This document shows positions 54,950 to 63,635 of a stretch of DNA of 64,000 bases, piece by piece; position 1 is the first letter of the stretch; the number at the start of each line of letters is the position of its first letter. Source of the stretch: Gordonia pseudamarae (GTDB lineage: Bacteria; Actinomycetota; Actinomycetes; Mycobacteriales; Mycobacteriaceae); the NCBI RefSeq assembly GCF_025273675.1, contig NZ_CP045809.1, positions 620,001-684,000 of the forward strand, written 5' to 3'. The position numbers and the translations under genes were made by a program. Under the pieces are notes generated by a model. It saw only the letters and a program-made list of their open reading frames with translations. It was not told the DNA's origin and searched no databases.

Positions 54950-55780
54950 TTATCTGCCGGTGAAGTCCGGATCGCGGCGTTCCCGGAACGCGGCCAGGCC
55001 TTCTTTGAAGTCTGTTGTACGGGTGGATAGTTCGAGTGCGTACAGCTCGTTGTTCATGGCGGTGGGCAGATTCTGGTGCAGATTCTCGTGCAACGAGTAC
55101 TTGGCCAGCCCGAAGGCCACGGTGGGTCCGGCGGCGACGCGCTCGAGGAGCCTGTCGCTCACCGCGTCCAGCTCCGACTCGGTCGCCGCCGCGTGGATGA
55201 GGCCCCAGTCGGCGGCCTGGGTGCCGCTGACCTTGTCGCCGAGCAGCAGCATCTGCTTGGCCCGGGTCAGTCCGACCAGGCGTGGCAGCAGCCAGGTGGA
55301 GCCGGTGTCGGGGGTGAAGCCGCGGCTCATGAACGGTTCCCAGAACATGGCGTCGTCGGCGGCGACGGTGAAATCGGCCGCCAGTGCCAGGTTGCAGCCC
55401 AGGCCCGCAGCCCAGCCGCGGACGGTGGCCACCACCGGCAACTGGATCGTGGTGACGAGCTCGATGATGCGATGCTGGGCGTGCGGTACCCGGCGTATCT
55501 GTTTGCCGGTGCGCGGCCGCTCCCCGCTCGCGGCGTTACCCGACACCAGATCGGCGCCGGCGCAGAAGTGGCCGCCCGCACCGGTGATGTGCACCGCACG
55601 CAGCCCGTCGTCGGAGGCCGCTGCCGTCAGCGCCTCGACGACCGCCGACACCATGTCGTGGTTGAGCGAGTTGCGGGCTTTGGGCCGGTTGAATTCGATA
55701 CGCAGGATCGCACCCTCGCGGGATATCTCGATGTCGCCGCGGGCTGTCGCGGCATCACTGGTGGCTGGCTCCTCGGACAC
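54950..55780 (-). CDS. Enoyl-CoA hydratase/isomerase family protein (atypical)
   Basis: Crotonase-fold protein of 276 aa with CAGADLV and VRGWAAGLGCNLAL (Asn at the first Glu position). The later RGFTPDTGSTWLLPR has an Asp like that of isomerase-type members (PaaG-like), so an isomerase is plausible. GTG 55780 is preferred because AGGAG lies 7 nt upstream; ATG at 55837 is possible but has no site. First gene of the operon, with operator 8 upstream. Confidence 0.84.
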   Translation of the reverse strand: MSEEPATSDAATARGDIEISREGAILRIEFNRPKARNSLNHDMVSAVVEALTAAASDDGLRAVHITGAGGHFCAGADLVSGNAASGERPRTGKQIRRVPHAQHRIIELVTTIQLPVVATVRGWAAGLGCNLALAADFTVAADDAMFWEPFMSRGFTPDTGSTWLLPRLVGLTRAKQMLLLGDKVSGTQAADWGLIHAAATESELDAVSDRLLERVAAGPTVAFGLAKYSLHENLHQNLPTAMNNELYALELSTRTTDFKEGLAAFRERRDPDFTGR

Positions 55781-55854
55781 CCGGAAACTCCTGCCCTTCT
55801 GCCGGGTCACTCGAGAACCGGCGACGTCGTGGATCAAACAATGGCGCAGACGAT

Positions 55855-55871
55855 ACTGTTAGCGCTACGGT
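55855..55871. promoter_or_regulatory. Operator site 8 (crotonase / thioesterase divergon)
   Basis: ACTGTTAGCGCTACGGT: both ACnGT boxes and a palindromic TAGCGCTA centre. A weaker second copy follows at 55879-55895 (ACTGTTAAGACTTGTCC). Between divergent operons, so it could regulate both. Confidence 0.65.
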
Positions 55872-55973
55872 AGGCACTACTGTTAAGACTTGTCCAAGTT
55901 TGCAACTAATCGTGGCCGGTGGGAACAGACCGGCGGAAACGAGAACACATGGCACGCGCACGGGAGGTCACAC

Positions 55974-56735
55974 ATGGACTCGCCGACAGCTGAGCGGCAG
56001 GCCGGCGTGGCCGCGGCCGGTGAACACATCGGGCCTGCCACGTCCGGCCCGGGAATGGCCTTCGGCGAGACGCCGCTGCCGCAGACCGTGGCCGCGGCCG
56101 CGGCGATCCGCAGACTCACCGGTATCCTGCTCGCGCTCGAACAGGCAGACCCCGCCGTCGACGGCCTCATCGAGCAGATGGAGGCGGTCAGCGATCGGCT
56201 CACGGCCGCGCTGCCCGCCGACCCCCGTCCGCGGATCGGGGACGAGCAATCGGCCGACCGGCGTGTCTACCTCGACCATTCCACCGACATCGGCGCTTAC
56301 AACCCGGCCTTCCCCGAGTTCGCGTTCACCGGTTCGCGGCCGGACCGGGCGACGGGCACGGTGACCTTCCCGCTGAACTTCGAGGGCCCGCCCGGACTGG
56401 TGCACGGCGGCTTTCTCGGTGTCTTCTTCGACGCCGTCATGCAGCAGCACAACTGCCGGGAGGGGCTGGCCGGCAAGACCCGGTCGCTGAACGTCCGCTA
56501 CCGCAGGCCCACGCCGTTGCTGCGGGAACTCGACTTCGACATCGTCCGCACCGAACACGAGCGCGGGCTGCTGTCCACCGGACGCCTGCTCCAGGACGGT
56601 GAGGTGTTGGTGATCGCCGAGATGGATGCGGTGGCGATGAACCCGGATAGTCTCATCACCCGCACCTACGGACGCCGCCGCCCCGCCCCGGCAGCTCACG
56701 GTGGGGTCGGCACGGGTGTGGCGGCGGCCCGATGA
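55974..56735 (+). CDS. Hotdog-fold acyl-CoA thioesterase-like protein
   Basis: Protein of 253 aa. An Ala-rich helical N-terminal half precedes a hotdog domain with GLVHGGFLGVFFDAVMQQHN (about residues 146-165). GGGAGG lies about 7 nt before ATG 55974; the earlier ATG at 55890 lacks one. Overlaps the CoA-transferase start (ATGA), so acts with it. Confidence 0.83.
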   Translation: MDSPTAERQAGVAAAGEHIGPATSGPGMAFGETPLPQTVAAAAAIRRLTGILLALEQADPAVDGLIEQMEAVSDRLTAALPADPRPRIGDEQSADRRVYLDHSTDIGAYNPAFPEFAFTGSRPDRATGTVTFPLNFEGPPGLVHGGFLGVFFDAVMQQHNCREGLAGKTRSLNVRYRRPTPLLRELDFDIVRTEHERGLLSTGRLLQDGEVLVIAEMDAVAMNPDSLITRTYGRRRPAPAAHGGVGTGVAAAR

Positions 56736-57898
56736 GCGGGGGCGTGCGGCCGCTGGAGGGCGTCACCGTGGTTGCGATGGAACAGGCCGTCGCCGGCCCG
56801 TTCGCCACCCGGCACCTGGCCGACCAGGGCGCACGGGTCATCAAGATCGAGCGTGTCGACGGCGGTGACTTCGCCCGCGGATTCGACACCCTCGCAAGCG
56901 GTATCGGCGCCCACTTCGCCTGGCTCAACCGGTCCAAGGAATCACTCGCCCTGGACGTCAAGACCGAACACGGCCGGGACGTGCTGGCCGCGCTGCTGGC
57001 CGGGGCCGACGTGTTTTTGCACAACCTGGCCCCCGGCGCCCCCGCAGCCCTGGGTCTCGACGGGGCCACCCTCGCCGAGAAGTACCCGCGGCTGATCGTC
57101 TGCGAGATCTCCGGATACGGCAACGGCGGCCCCGACGACAGCCGCCGGGCCTACGATCTGCTGATCCAGTCGGAGGCGGCCGTCGTCTCGGTCACCGGCA
57201 CCGTCGACGAGCCCATCAAACCGGGAATCGCGGTGGCTGACATCGCCGCCGGTGTGTATGCGTACACCTCGGTGCTCAACGCGTTGCTGGCGCGGGCCAG
57301 GACCGGGCACGGCTGCGTCATCGAGGTGAGCATGCTCGACGCCGTCGCCGAGTGGATGGGCTATGCGGTGACCGTCGCCCGGCACGGGCACACCCCCAAC
57401 ATGGTCGTCGGGATGAGTCATCCGGCGATCGCGCCGTACGACGCCTACCCGCTCGGTGACGGTTCCAAGCTCGCGCTGAGCGTGCAGAACGACCGCGAGT
57501 GGGTGCGCCTGGCCACCGTCGTGCTCGGTGACAAGGAGCTGGCAGGCGACGAGCGGTACGCCAAGAACGAGTCACGGGTGGCCAACCGGCCCGAGGTCGA
57601 CGCGCTGATCGTGCAGCGGTTCGCGACGCTCGACTTCGCGGGCGCGACGGCACTGCTCGATGAGGCCGGAATCGGCTGGGCCAAGATCAATTCCGCCGCC
57701 GACCTGGTCGAGCACCGGCAACTGGCCGCGCGGAAGCGTTGGCAGAGTGTCGATTCGCCGGTCGGTGAGATGCCCACGCTGCTGCCGCCGGGGGTGAGTT
57801 CGGCGTGGGACATCGCGCTCGGGCCGATCCCGGCACTCGGCGCCGACAACGACCGCATTCTCGCCGAACTGGGCTTCGCGCCGGCCCCGGCGAACTGA
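56732..57898 (+). CDS. CaiB/BaiF-type (class III) CoA-transferase
   Basis: Protein of 388 aa with the class III fold motifs: an N-terminal Rossmann-like AGPFATRHLADQGARVIKIE, LNRSKESLALD, and the catalytic Asp170 in AVADIAAGVY. It would move CoA between acids or between acids and acyl-CoAs, an ATP-free alternative to the FadD enzymes nearby. Coupled to the thioesterase before it. Confidence 0.92.
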   Translation: MSGGVRPLEGVTVVAMEQAVAGPFATRHLADQGARVIKIERVDGGDFARGFDTLASGIGAHFAWLNRSKESLALDVKTEHGRDVLAALLAGADVFLHNLAPGAPAALGLDGATLAEKYPRLIVCEISGYGNGGPDDSRRAYDLLIQSEAAVVSVTGTVDEPIKPGIAVADIAAGVYAYTSVLNALLARARTGHGCVIEVSMLDAVAEWMGYAVTVARHGHTPNMVVGMSHPAIAPYDAYPLGDGSKLALSVQNDREWVRLATVVLGDKELAGDERYAKNESRVANRPEVDALIVQRFATLDFAGATALLDEAGIGWAKINSAADLVEHRQLAARKRWQSVDSPVGEMPTLLPPGVSSAWDIALGPIPALGADNDRILAELGFAPAPAN

Positions 57899-57933
57899 CG
57901 ACTTTCCACATCTCTTGCTATGGAGGAACACTG

Positions 57934-58842
57934 ATGACTGAAACCGGAAGTAGTGACGGCCGGGTGCTGTTCGACGTGGACCGCGACACCCGTGTCGCGA
58001 CCATCACGCTCAACAACCCTGCCCAGCGCAACTCCTACGACAAACCGATGCGTGACGATCTTGCCCGCTTCCTCGACGACGTGGTCGACGACGACGACGT
58101 CACCGTGGTGCTGCTGCGCGGCGAGGGCGGGGTGTTCTCCACCGGCGCCAACATGAACAACGCCTACGGTTGGTACGGGGACAAGAAGGATGGCGAGGCC
58201 GCGGCCACCACGGTTGACCGCAAGGCCCGGCCGAGCCAGCGGCGGCGGCTGATCGTCGACCGCAAGACGTTCGAGTTCTACCACAACTTCATGGGCTTCC
58301 CGAAGGTCACGGTCGGTGAGATCAACGGCTTTGCGCTCGGCGGCGGCTTTGAGATGGCGCTGATGTGCGACATCTCGGTGATCGCCCGCGACACCAAGCT
58401 CGGTATGCCCGCCACCCGGTTCCTCGGCCCCGCCCTGGGCAGCCTGCACATGTTCTTCCACCGGCTCGGTCCGGTGCAGGCCCGCAAGCTGCTGCTGACC
58501 GGTGACATCGTGGAGGCCTCCACGCTGGAGCATCTCGGCATCTTCACCGAGACCTGTGACTCCGGCGTGGTCACCGCCCGCGCCCGCTACTGGGCCGAGA
58601 AGGTGGGCCGGATGCCCGCCGACGGTGTCACCATCGCCAAAGAGGCATTCCGCATGGTCGAGCAGAATCAGGCCTACCAGGGCGAGGAGGTGGCCAGCTA
58701 CATGTTCCATGCCTACGCCACCAACTTGCAGTTCTCGCCCGGGGAGTTCAACTTCGTCAAGACCCGTGCCCAACACGGCACCAAGGAGGCGTTCCGGCTG
58801 CGTGACGAGCATTTCCACGTCGACGAGCCCGAATGGCGCTGA
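57934..58842 (+). CDS. Enoyl-CoA hydratase/isomerase family protein
   Basis: Crotonase-fold protein of 302 aa, long for the family because of an insert after the first oxyanion turn (YGWYGDKKDGEAAA region). GGGFEMALMCD keeps the first catalytic Glu; the second is Ala (GMPATRFLG). ATG 57934 follows GGAGG; the frame opens earlier inside the CoA-transferase gene. Same transcript as the CoA-transferase. Confidence 0.86.
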   Translation: MTETGSSDGRVLFDVDRDTRVATITLNNPAQRNSYDKPMRDDLARFLDDVVDDDDVTVVLLRGEGGVFSTGANMNNAYGWYGDKKDGEAAATTVDRKARPSQRRRLIVDRKTFEFYHNFMGFPKVTVGEINGFALGGGFEMALMCDISVIARDTKLGMPATRFLGPALGSLHMFFHRLGPVQARKLLLTGDIVEASTLEHLGIFTETCDSGVVTARARYWAEKVGRMPADGVTIAKEAFRMVEQNQAYQGEEVASYMFHAYATNLQFSPGEFNFVKTRAQHGTKEAFRLRDEHFHVDEPEWR

Positions 58843-58896
58843 CCGCCACATCGCCCCGGCTGGACAGCGGTCTGGTCTAACTACGCCGAGTAACCT

Positions 58897-58913
58897 ACTG
58901 TTGCAATTACAGT
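58897..58913. promoter_or_regulatory. Operator site 9 (thiolase)
   Basis: ACTGTTGCAATTACAGT, inside an exact inverted repeat CTACTGT/ACAGTAG. It lies 37-53 nt before the thiolase ATG, suggesting that the thiolase starts a separately controlled transcript. Confidence 0.65.
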
Positions 58914-58949
58914 AGATGCCACTCGCACATCATATTGAGGAAGCAACAT

Positions 58950-60128
58950 ATGCCGACACCAGTCATCGTCAGTGCCGTGCGCACCGCCATCGGGCGTTCG
59001 TTCAAGGGTTCGCTCGTCAACACCCCCAGCGAAAAGCTCGCCACCTGGATCCTCGAAGCCGCCGTGCAGCGCTCCGGCCTCGCGCCGGAGAAGTTCGACG
59101 ACGTCATCTTCGCCGAACTCAACTACGGCGGCGGTGACCTCGCCCGGCACGCGGCCGTCGCCGCCGGCTACGAGCACCTGCCCGGACAGGCCGTCAACCG
59201 GCACTGCGCCGGCAGCCTCACCGCCATCGGCAACGCCTCCGCACAGATCGTCTCCGGCATGGAGAAGGCTATCGTCGCCGGTGGTGTGCAGTCGCTGTCC
59301 ACCGCGCCGCTGATGAAGTGGCGGGTGCCCAAGGCCGGCGAGTTCGAGTTCATCGAACCGTGGATGCCGCCGAGCCACCCCGAGACCCCCGACGCACCCG
59401 CGATCGACATGGCCATCACCGTCGGCTGGAACACCGCGCAGAGGGCAGGCATCACCCGCGCGGAGATGGACGCCTGGGCCGTCCGCTCGCATGAGCGCGC
59501 CATCGCCGCCATCGACGAGGGACGCTTCGTCGAGGAGATCCTGCCGATCAAGGTCGAGCTGGCCGACGGCTCGGTCATCGAGTTCGCCGTCGACGAGTTC
59601 CCCCGCCGCGGTACCACCGTCGAGGCGCTGGCCGGACTCAAGGTGCTGCATCCGGAGATTGAGGGATTCTCCATCACCGCGGGCAACAGCTCCGGCATCA
59701 ACGACGCGGCCGCCGCGGTCGCGATCGTCGGCGACGACCTCGCCGCGGCCGAGGGACTGACCAGCCTGGCGACCGTCAAGGCGTGGGGCACCTCGGCGGT
59801 CGCACCGCGCGACACCGGCTTCGGTGCGGTCGCCGTGATTGGCAAGATCCTCGACCGCGCGGGCCTGAAGGCGTCGGACGTGGCGCTGTGGGAGATCAAC
59901 GAGGCCTTCGCCTCGGTCCCGATCGCCGCAGTCCGCGAATACGGCATCGACGAAGAACTGGTGAACATCTCCGGTAGCGGATGCAGCCTGGGCCACCCGA
60001 TCTCGGCATCGGGCGCCCGCCAGGTCACCACCCTCATCAACGATCTCAAGCGACGTGGCGGCGGCATCGGAGTGTCGGCCATGTGCGCGGGCGGCGGCCA
60101 GGGCGGCGCCGTGGTCATCGAGGTCTGA
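58950..60128 (+). CDS. fadA: Thiolase family acetyl-CoA acyltransferase
   Basis: Thiolase of 392 aa: nucleophile Cys86 (NRHCAGS), NEAFAS, SLGHPISASGAR with catalytic His, and CAGGGQG at the C-terminus. ATG 58950 has GAGGAAG 7 nt upstream. It would perform thiolytic cleavage for the downstream steps of this cluster. Confidence 0.94.
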   Translation: MPTPVIVSAVRTAIGRSFKGSLVNTPSEKLATWILEAAVQRSGLAPEKFDDVIFAELNYGGGDLARHAAVAAGYEHLPGQAVNRHCAGSLTAIGNASAQIVSGMEKAIVAGGVQSLSTAPLMKWRVPKAGEFEFIEPWMPPSHPETPDAPAIDMAITVGWNTAQRAGITRAEMDAWAVRSHERAIAAIDEGRFVEEILPIKVELADGSVIEFAVDEFPRRGTTVEALAGLKVLHPEIEGFSITAGNSSGINDAAAAVAIVGDDLAAAEGLTSLATVKAWGTSAVAPRDTGFGAVAVIGKILDRAGLKASDVALWEINEAFASVPIAAVREYGIDEELVNISGSGCSLGHPISASGARQVTTLINDLKRRGGGIGVSAMCAGGGQGGAVVIEV

Positions 60129-60299
60129 ATGTGATGGTCGGGTCCCGGTCGGCCCCAAGTCCCGGCCTTACTCTCTCGCTCGGGAGGGGCGAGCGCAGCG
60201 ACGGGGAATGAGTCGCAAGCTCCCCACTCGCTCGGTCGTCCAGACCGGGACGGGCCGACCGAACCAACCTTTTTCAGCCTGGCAGAGAAAGCGGTAAGA
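60129..60299. other. Short intergenic spacer with GAGCGNAGCGA motif
   Basis: Contains gggcgagcgcagcgacgggg (60187-60206), the same kind of motif duplicated inside the ligase gene at 53211-53268. I see no gene or clear promoter in it. Confidence 0.5.
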
Positions 60300-61061
60300 A
60301 TGTCTGACGCAGTACTCGTCGAGCGTCGCGGTCGCGCGCTCATCATCACCATCAACCGCCCTGAGGCCCGCAATGCGATGAACCTCGCCGTCGCGCAGGG
60401 CGTCGCCGACGCCGTCGACGAACTGGACAACAGCCCGGAACTGTCGGTGGCAGTGATCACCGGCGCCGGTGGAAACTTCAGCGCCGGAATGGATCTCAAG
60501 GCCTTCGCCAAGGGCGAGTTCCCGTACGTCCCTGGCCGCGGTATGGGCTTCACCGAGAAGCCGCCGGTCAAGCCGATCATCGCCGCCATCGAGGGCAATG
60601 CCCTGGCCGGCGGTACCGAACTGGCCCTGGCGTGCGACCTGATCGTGGCCGCCAAGAACGCCCGCTTCGGGTTGCCCGAGGTCAAACGCGGTCTGGTCGC
60701 CGGTGCCGGCGGTCTCATCCGGCTGCCCGGCCGGGTGCCGCTGCAGAAGGCTCTCGAATGGACCCTCACCGGTGACCTGTTCACGGCGGAGGAGGCCGAA
60801 CGGTACGGCCTGATCAACATCCTGACCGAGGAAGGCGGGGCGCTCGACGCCGCGATCGCCCTGGCGGACAAGATTACCGAGGGCGGGCCGCTGGCCGTGG
60901 CCAAGACCAAGGAGATCATCGTCAACGCCCCGGACTGGCCGTCGTCGGAACGATTCCAGAAGCAGATGGAATCGATCGCCCCGGTCTTCGCGTCCAAGGA
61001 CGCCGCCGAGGGTGCGGCCGCCTTCGCGGAGAAGCGCAAGCCCAACTGGACCGGTGAGTGA
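60300..61061 (+). CDS. echA: Enoyl-CoA hydratase (canonical catalytic residues)
   Basis: Crotonase-fold protein of 253 aa. Both catalytic glutamates are present (AGGTELALACD and FGLPEVKRGL), the only crotonase in the window where I see both. It would hydrate a 2-enoyl-CoA to the 3-hydroxyacyl-CoA. Follows the thiolase after 171 nt. Confidence 0.92.
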   Translation: MSDAVLVERRGRALIITINRPEARNAMNLAVAQGVADAVDELDNSPELSVAVITGAGGNFSAGMDLKAFAKGEFPYVPGRGMGFTEKPPVKPIIAAIEGNALAGGTELALACDLIVAAKNARFGLPEVKRGLVAGAGGLIRLPGRVPLQKALEWTLTGDLFTAEEAERYGLINILTEEGGALDAAIALADKITEGGPLAVAKTKEIIVNAPDWPSSERFQKQMESIAPVFASKDAAEGAAAFAEKRKPNWTGE

Positions 61062-61120
61062 GAACGAGCCTACGACCCGGCGTGTGCGGCTGCTAAGCCG
61101 GACCAGTGCCGCCACATCGT

Positions 61121-61272
61121 TCGGAGATCGGCCGGGTGCCCCCGCTGGTTGAGGTGCGAGCTTGCGAGCCTCGAAACCTGGTGAGACGACAATGTTCTCT
61201 CACCAGGTTTCGAGGCTCGTCGCCAATGCGCCTCACACCTCGACCAGCGGAGGGCACCCGGCCGATCTCCGA
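61121..61272. repeat. Palindromic intergenic element, copy C, nested in a long inverted repeat
   Basis: Inner stem 61165-61219 (CGAGCCTCGAAACCTGGTGA pairs with TCACCAGGTTTCGAGGCTCG) as in copies A and B. Here the outer arms are longer: about 41 nt at 61121-61160 and 61232-61272 are inverted repeats with only a few mismatches. The whole 152-bp region can fold into one long hairpin. It separates two co-directional genes. Confidence 0.9.
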
Positions 61273-61322
61273 TCCATATCCCCATGTATCCGGCACGGGT
61301 ACGTGAATACAAAGGAGCATGC

Positions 61323-62093
61323 ATGTCTTTCGAAGGTGAAGTCGCCGTCGTCACCGGTGGTTCGGGTGGGCTGGGAGCGGCCACCGTGCGCCGGTTGCAC
61401 GCCAATGGGGCGTCGGTGGTGATCGCCGATCTCAACGACGAGGCCGCCACCGCGCTGGCCGCAGAGCTCGGCGATCGTGTTGCCTATGTGAAAACCGATG
61501 TCCTCGATGATGACTCGGTTCAGTCGGCTCTCGACAAGGCTGCCGAACTGGGCGTACTACGGTACGCGGTGATCACCCACGGTGGTTTCGGCGTGCGGCA
61601 GAAGGTGGTCAACCGCGACGGCAGCCCGCATGATCGGGCCGGGTTCGCCAAGACCATCGACCTGTATCTGATCGGCACCTTCAACGTGCTGCGACTGGCC
61701 TCGGCCGAGATCGCCAAGCTCGATCCGAAGGAGAACGGGGAGCGCGGGGCGATTGTGATGACCAGTTCCATCGCGGGCTTCGAGGGCCAGATGGGTCAGG
61801 CCGCCTACGGCGCCGCCAAGGCCGGTGTCATCGGTCTGACGATCTCCGGTGCCCGCGACCTGAGCTCGGTGGGCATCCGGCTCAACTCGATCGCTCCCGG
61901 CACCATGGCGACGCCGATCATGAAGGGCGTGGGCGAGGAGATGCTGGCCAGGTTCTCGGCCAATATCCCGTTCCCCAAGCGCCTCGGTGAGCCCGACGAA
62001 TTCGCCGCTCTCGCCCAGCATCTACTGGAGAACACCTACCTCAACGGCGAGGTCATCCGGATCGACGGCGCCCAGCGTTTCACCTATCGCTGA
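61323..62093 (+). CDS. SDR family NAD(P)-dependent oxidoreductase (HSD10-like)
   Basis: SDR of 256 aa with TGGSGGLG, YGAAK active site and a hydroxyacyl-CoA-dehydrogenase-like (type II HADH) overall layout with the MTSSIAGFEGQMGQ segment. It would oxidise the 3-hydroxyacyl-CoA made by the preceding hydratase. ATG 61323 has AAAGGAG upstream; the frame opens at 61284. Confidence 0.88.
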   Translation: MSFEGEVAVVTGGSGGLGAATVRRLHANGASVVIADLNDEAATALAAELGDRVAYVKTDVLDDDSVQSALDKAAELGVLRYAVITHGGFGVRQKVVNRDGSPHDRAGFAKTIDLYLIGTFNVLRLASAEIAKLDPKENGERGAIVMTSSIAGFEGQMGQAAYGAAKAGVIGLTISGARDLSSVGIRLNSIAPGTMATPIMKGVGEEMLARFSANIPFPKRLGEPDEFAALAQHLLENTYLNGEVIRIDGAQRFTYR

Positions 62094-62167
62094 TCGGCTC
62101 GCCGGCGTCTGCGCAGCCGTGTGGAAGTACGGTTGCGCAGACGTGGGACCTCCGACCTGTTATATTT

Positions 62168-62184
62168 ATCGTAAGGCTTACGGT
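62168..62184. promoter_or_regulatory. Operator site 10 (P450 at 62263)
   Basis: ATCGTAAGGCTTACGGT, one mismatch to the consensus, with a perfect CGTAAG/CTTACG centre. Lies 79-95 nt before the P450 start. Confidence 0.7.
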
Positions 62185-62262
62185 ACTATTTGGGGTAGGC
62201 CCGATGAATGAGCGATCCAAGCGCGGACAACAGCCGGGATGCGCGGATGGCAGGAGGAAACA

Positions 62263-63477
62263 GTGACCCAGGCGGCAACAGCGGTCGAGTTCGACCCGTT
62301 CTCGATGGAGTTCTACAACGGCGCTCAGGACATCTACGCGCGACTGCGCGAGGAAGCGCCCGTCTACTACAACCCCCAGTACGATTTCTACGCGCTGAGC
62401 AGGCACGCGGACGTCGCACCCGCCTACCGGGACTACGAGACCTTCTCCTCGGCCAAGGGTGTCGACCTCGCCGCCGTGCGGACCGGTGAGGACGCGGGCT
62501 TCAAGTCGATCATCACCCTCGACCCACCCGAACACCGCTACATGCGCAGCCTCGTCAGCAAGGTGTTCACCCCACGCGCCATCGCGGCCCTGCGGGAGAT
62601 GGTCACCGACCGCATCGGTTTCTACCTGAACCAGAACAAGGGCAAGGCCGAGTTCGACCTCATCCAGGACTTCTCGGTGCTGTTCCCGATCGACATCGTC
62701 TCGCGTATGCTCGGCGTGCCCGAGGAGGAACGCACCCAGATCCGGTTGTGGACCGACGAACTGCTCTACCGCGATGTCGGTCAGGTGGAACTCGACGAAC
62801 GCGGCATCAACGCCGTCGTCGCCATCACCAAGTACTACTACCAGCTGACCAAGAAGCGCCGCGCCGAGCCGCAGGACGACATGATCTCCAAGCTCATCGA
62901 CGCACGCGTCGAACGCAGCGACGACCAGCCGTCGGAGCTGTCGAATATCGAGATCGCCATGTTCGGTTCGCTGCTCGGCGGAGCCGGTGCCGAGACCGTC
63001 GCCAAGCTGATCGGCGGTGCCGGAGTCATCTTCAGTGACCACCAGGATCAGTGGCAGCAGCTGTACAACGACCGCGGCAAGATCGGCGACGCCGTCGAGG
63101 AACTGCTGCGGATCTCCTCACCCAACCAGTACAACGTGCGGTACCTGACCAAGGAGATCGAGCTGCACGGGGTCACCATCCCCGCCGGCAAACCGATCTT
63201 CCTGCTCATCGGGTCGGCCAACCTCGACCCCGAGGTGTGGACCGATCCGGAGAGGTTCGACATCAACCGCAACGGTCGCGAAGCTCCCAACCTGGCCTTC
63301 GGCTACGGTCTGCACAGCTGCCTCGGGGCGGCGCTGGCCCGCCTCGAAAGCTCCATCGCACTCGATATGCTGCTCGACTTCATGCCGAGATTCGAGGTCG
63401 ACCACGCCAACTGCCGACGCGTGACCATGCAGAACGTGGCCGGCTGGAACAACGTGCCGGTGCGCGTGCTGCCCTGA
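62263..63477 (+). CDS. Cytochrome P450 monooxygenase
   Basis: P450 of 404 aa with K-helix EELLR and heme loop FGYGLHSCLG (Cys353). The I-helix is atypical: GGAGAETV in place of AGxDTT, so the acid-alcohol pair is Glu-Thr. GTG 62263 has AGGAGG 5 nt upstream; ATG 62239 would put the ribosome-binding site inside the coding region. Under operator 10, so co-regulated with the other P450s. Confidence 0.92.
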   Translation: MTQAATAVEFDPFSMEFYNGAQDIYARLREEAPVYYNPQYDFYALSRHADVAPAYRDYETFSSAKGVDLAAVRTGEDAGFKSIITLDPPEHRYMRSLVSKVFTPRAIAALREMVTDRIGFYLNQNKGKAEFDLIQDFSVLFPIDIVSRMLGVPEEERTQIRLWTDELLYRDVGQVELDERGINAVVAITKYYYQLTKKRRAEPQDDMISKLIDARVERSDDQPSELSNIEIAMFGSLLGGAGAETVAKLIGGAGVIFSDHQDQWQQLYNDRGKIGDAVEELLRISSPNQYNVRYLTKEIELHGVTIPAGKPIFLLIGSANLDPEVWTDPERFDINRNGREAPNLAFGYGLHSCLGAALARLESSIALDMLLDFMPRFEVDHANCRRVTMQNVAGWNNVPVRVLP

Positions 63478-63497
63478 TCGGCGGCGAACAACAGACA

Positions 63498-63538
63498 CGC
63501 CTCCCGCGACCTCGATCTGACATCGGTCGCGGGAGGCG
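63498..63538. terminator. Stem-loop terminator after the P450
   Basis: CGCCTCCCGCGACC (63498-63511) pairs exactly with GGTCGCGGGAGGCG (63525-63538) around a 13-nt loop, followed by atctcattt. Lies between the P450 and a convergent gene. Confidence 0.75.
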
Positions 63539-63635
63539 ATCTCATTTCCGGGATCCGTCGGTCGATTCGGGGTCCGTCGTCCGCGAACCTCGACCAGTGA
63601 CGATCTACGCGGACAACGATCAACCGCAGCAGTGG

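Noticed and set aside
55888..55899. ACTTGTCCAAGT as a KstR2-type operator
   Set aside because: The half-sites are in the opposite order (CTTG...CAAG) from the KstR2 consensus as I know it (CAAG...CTTG).
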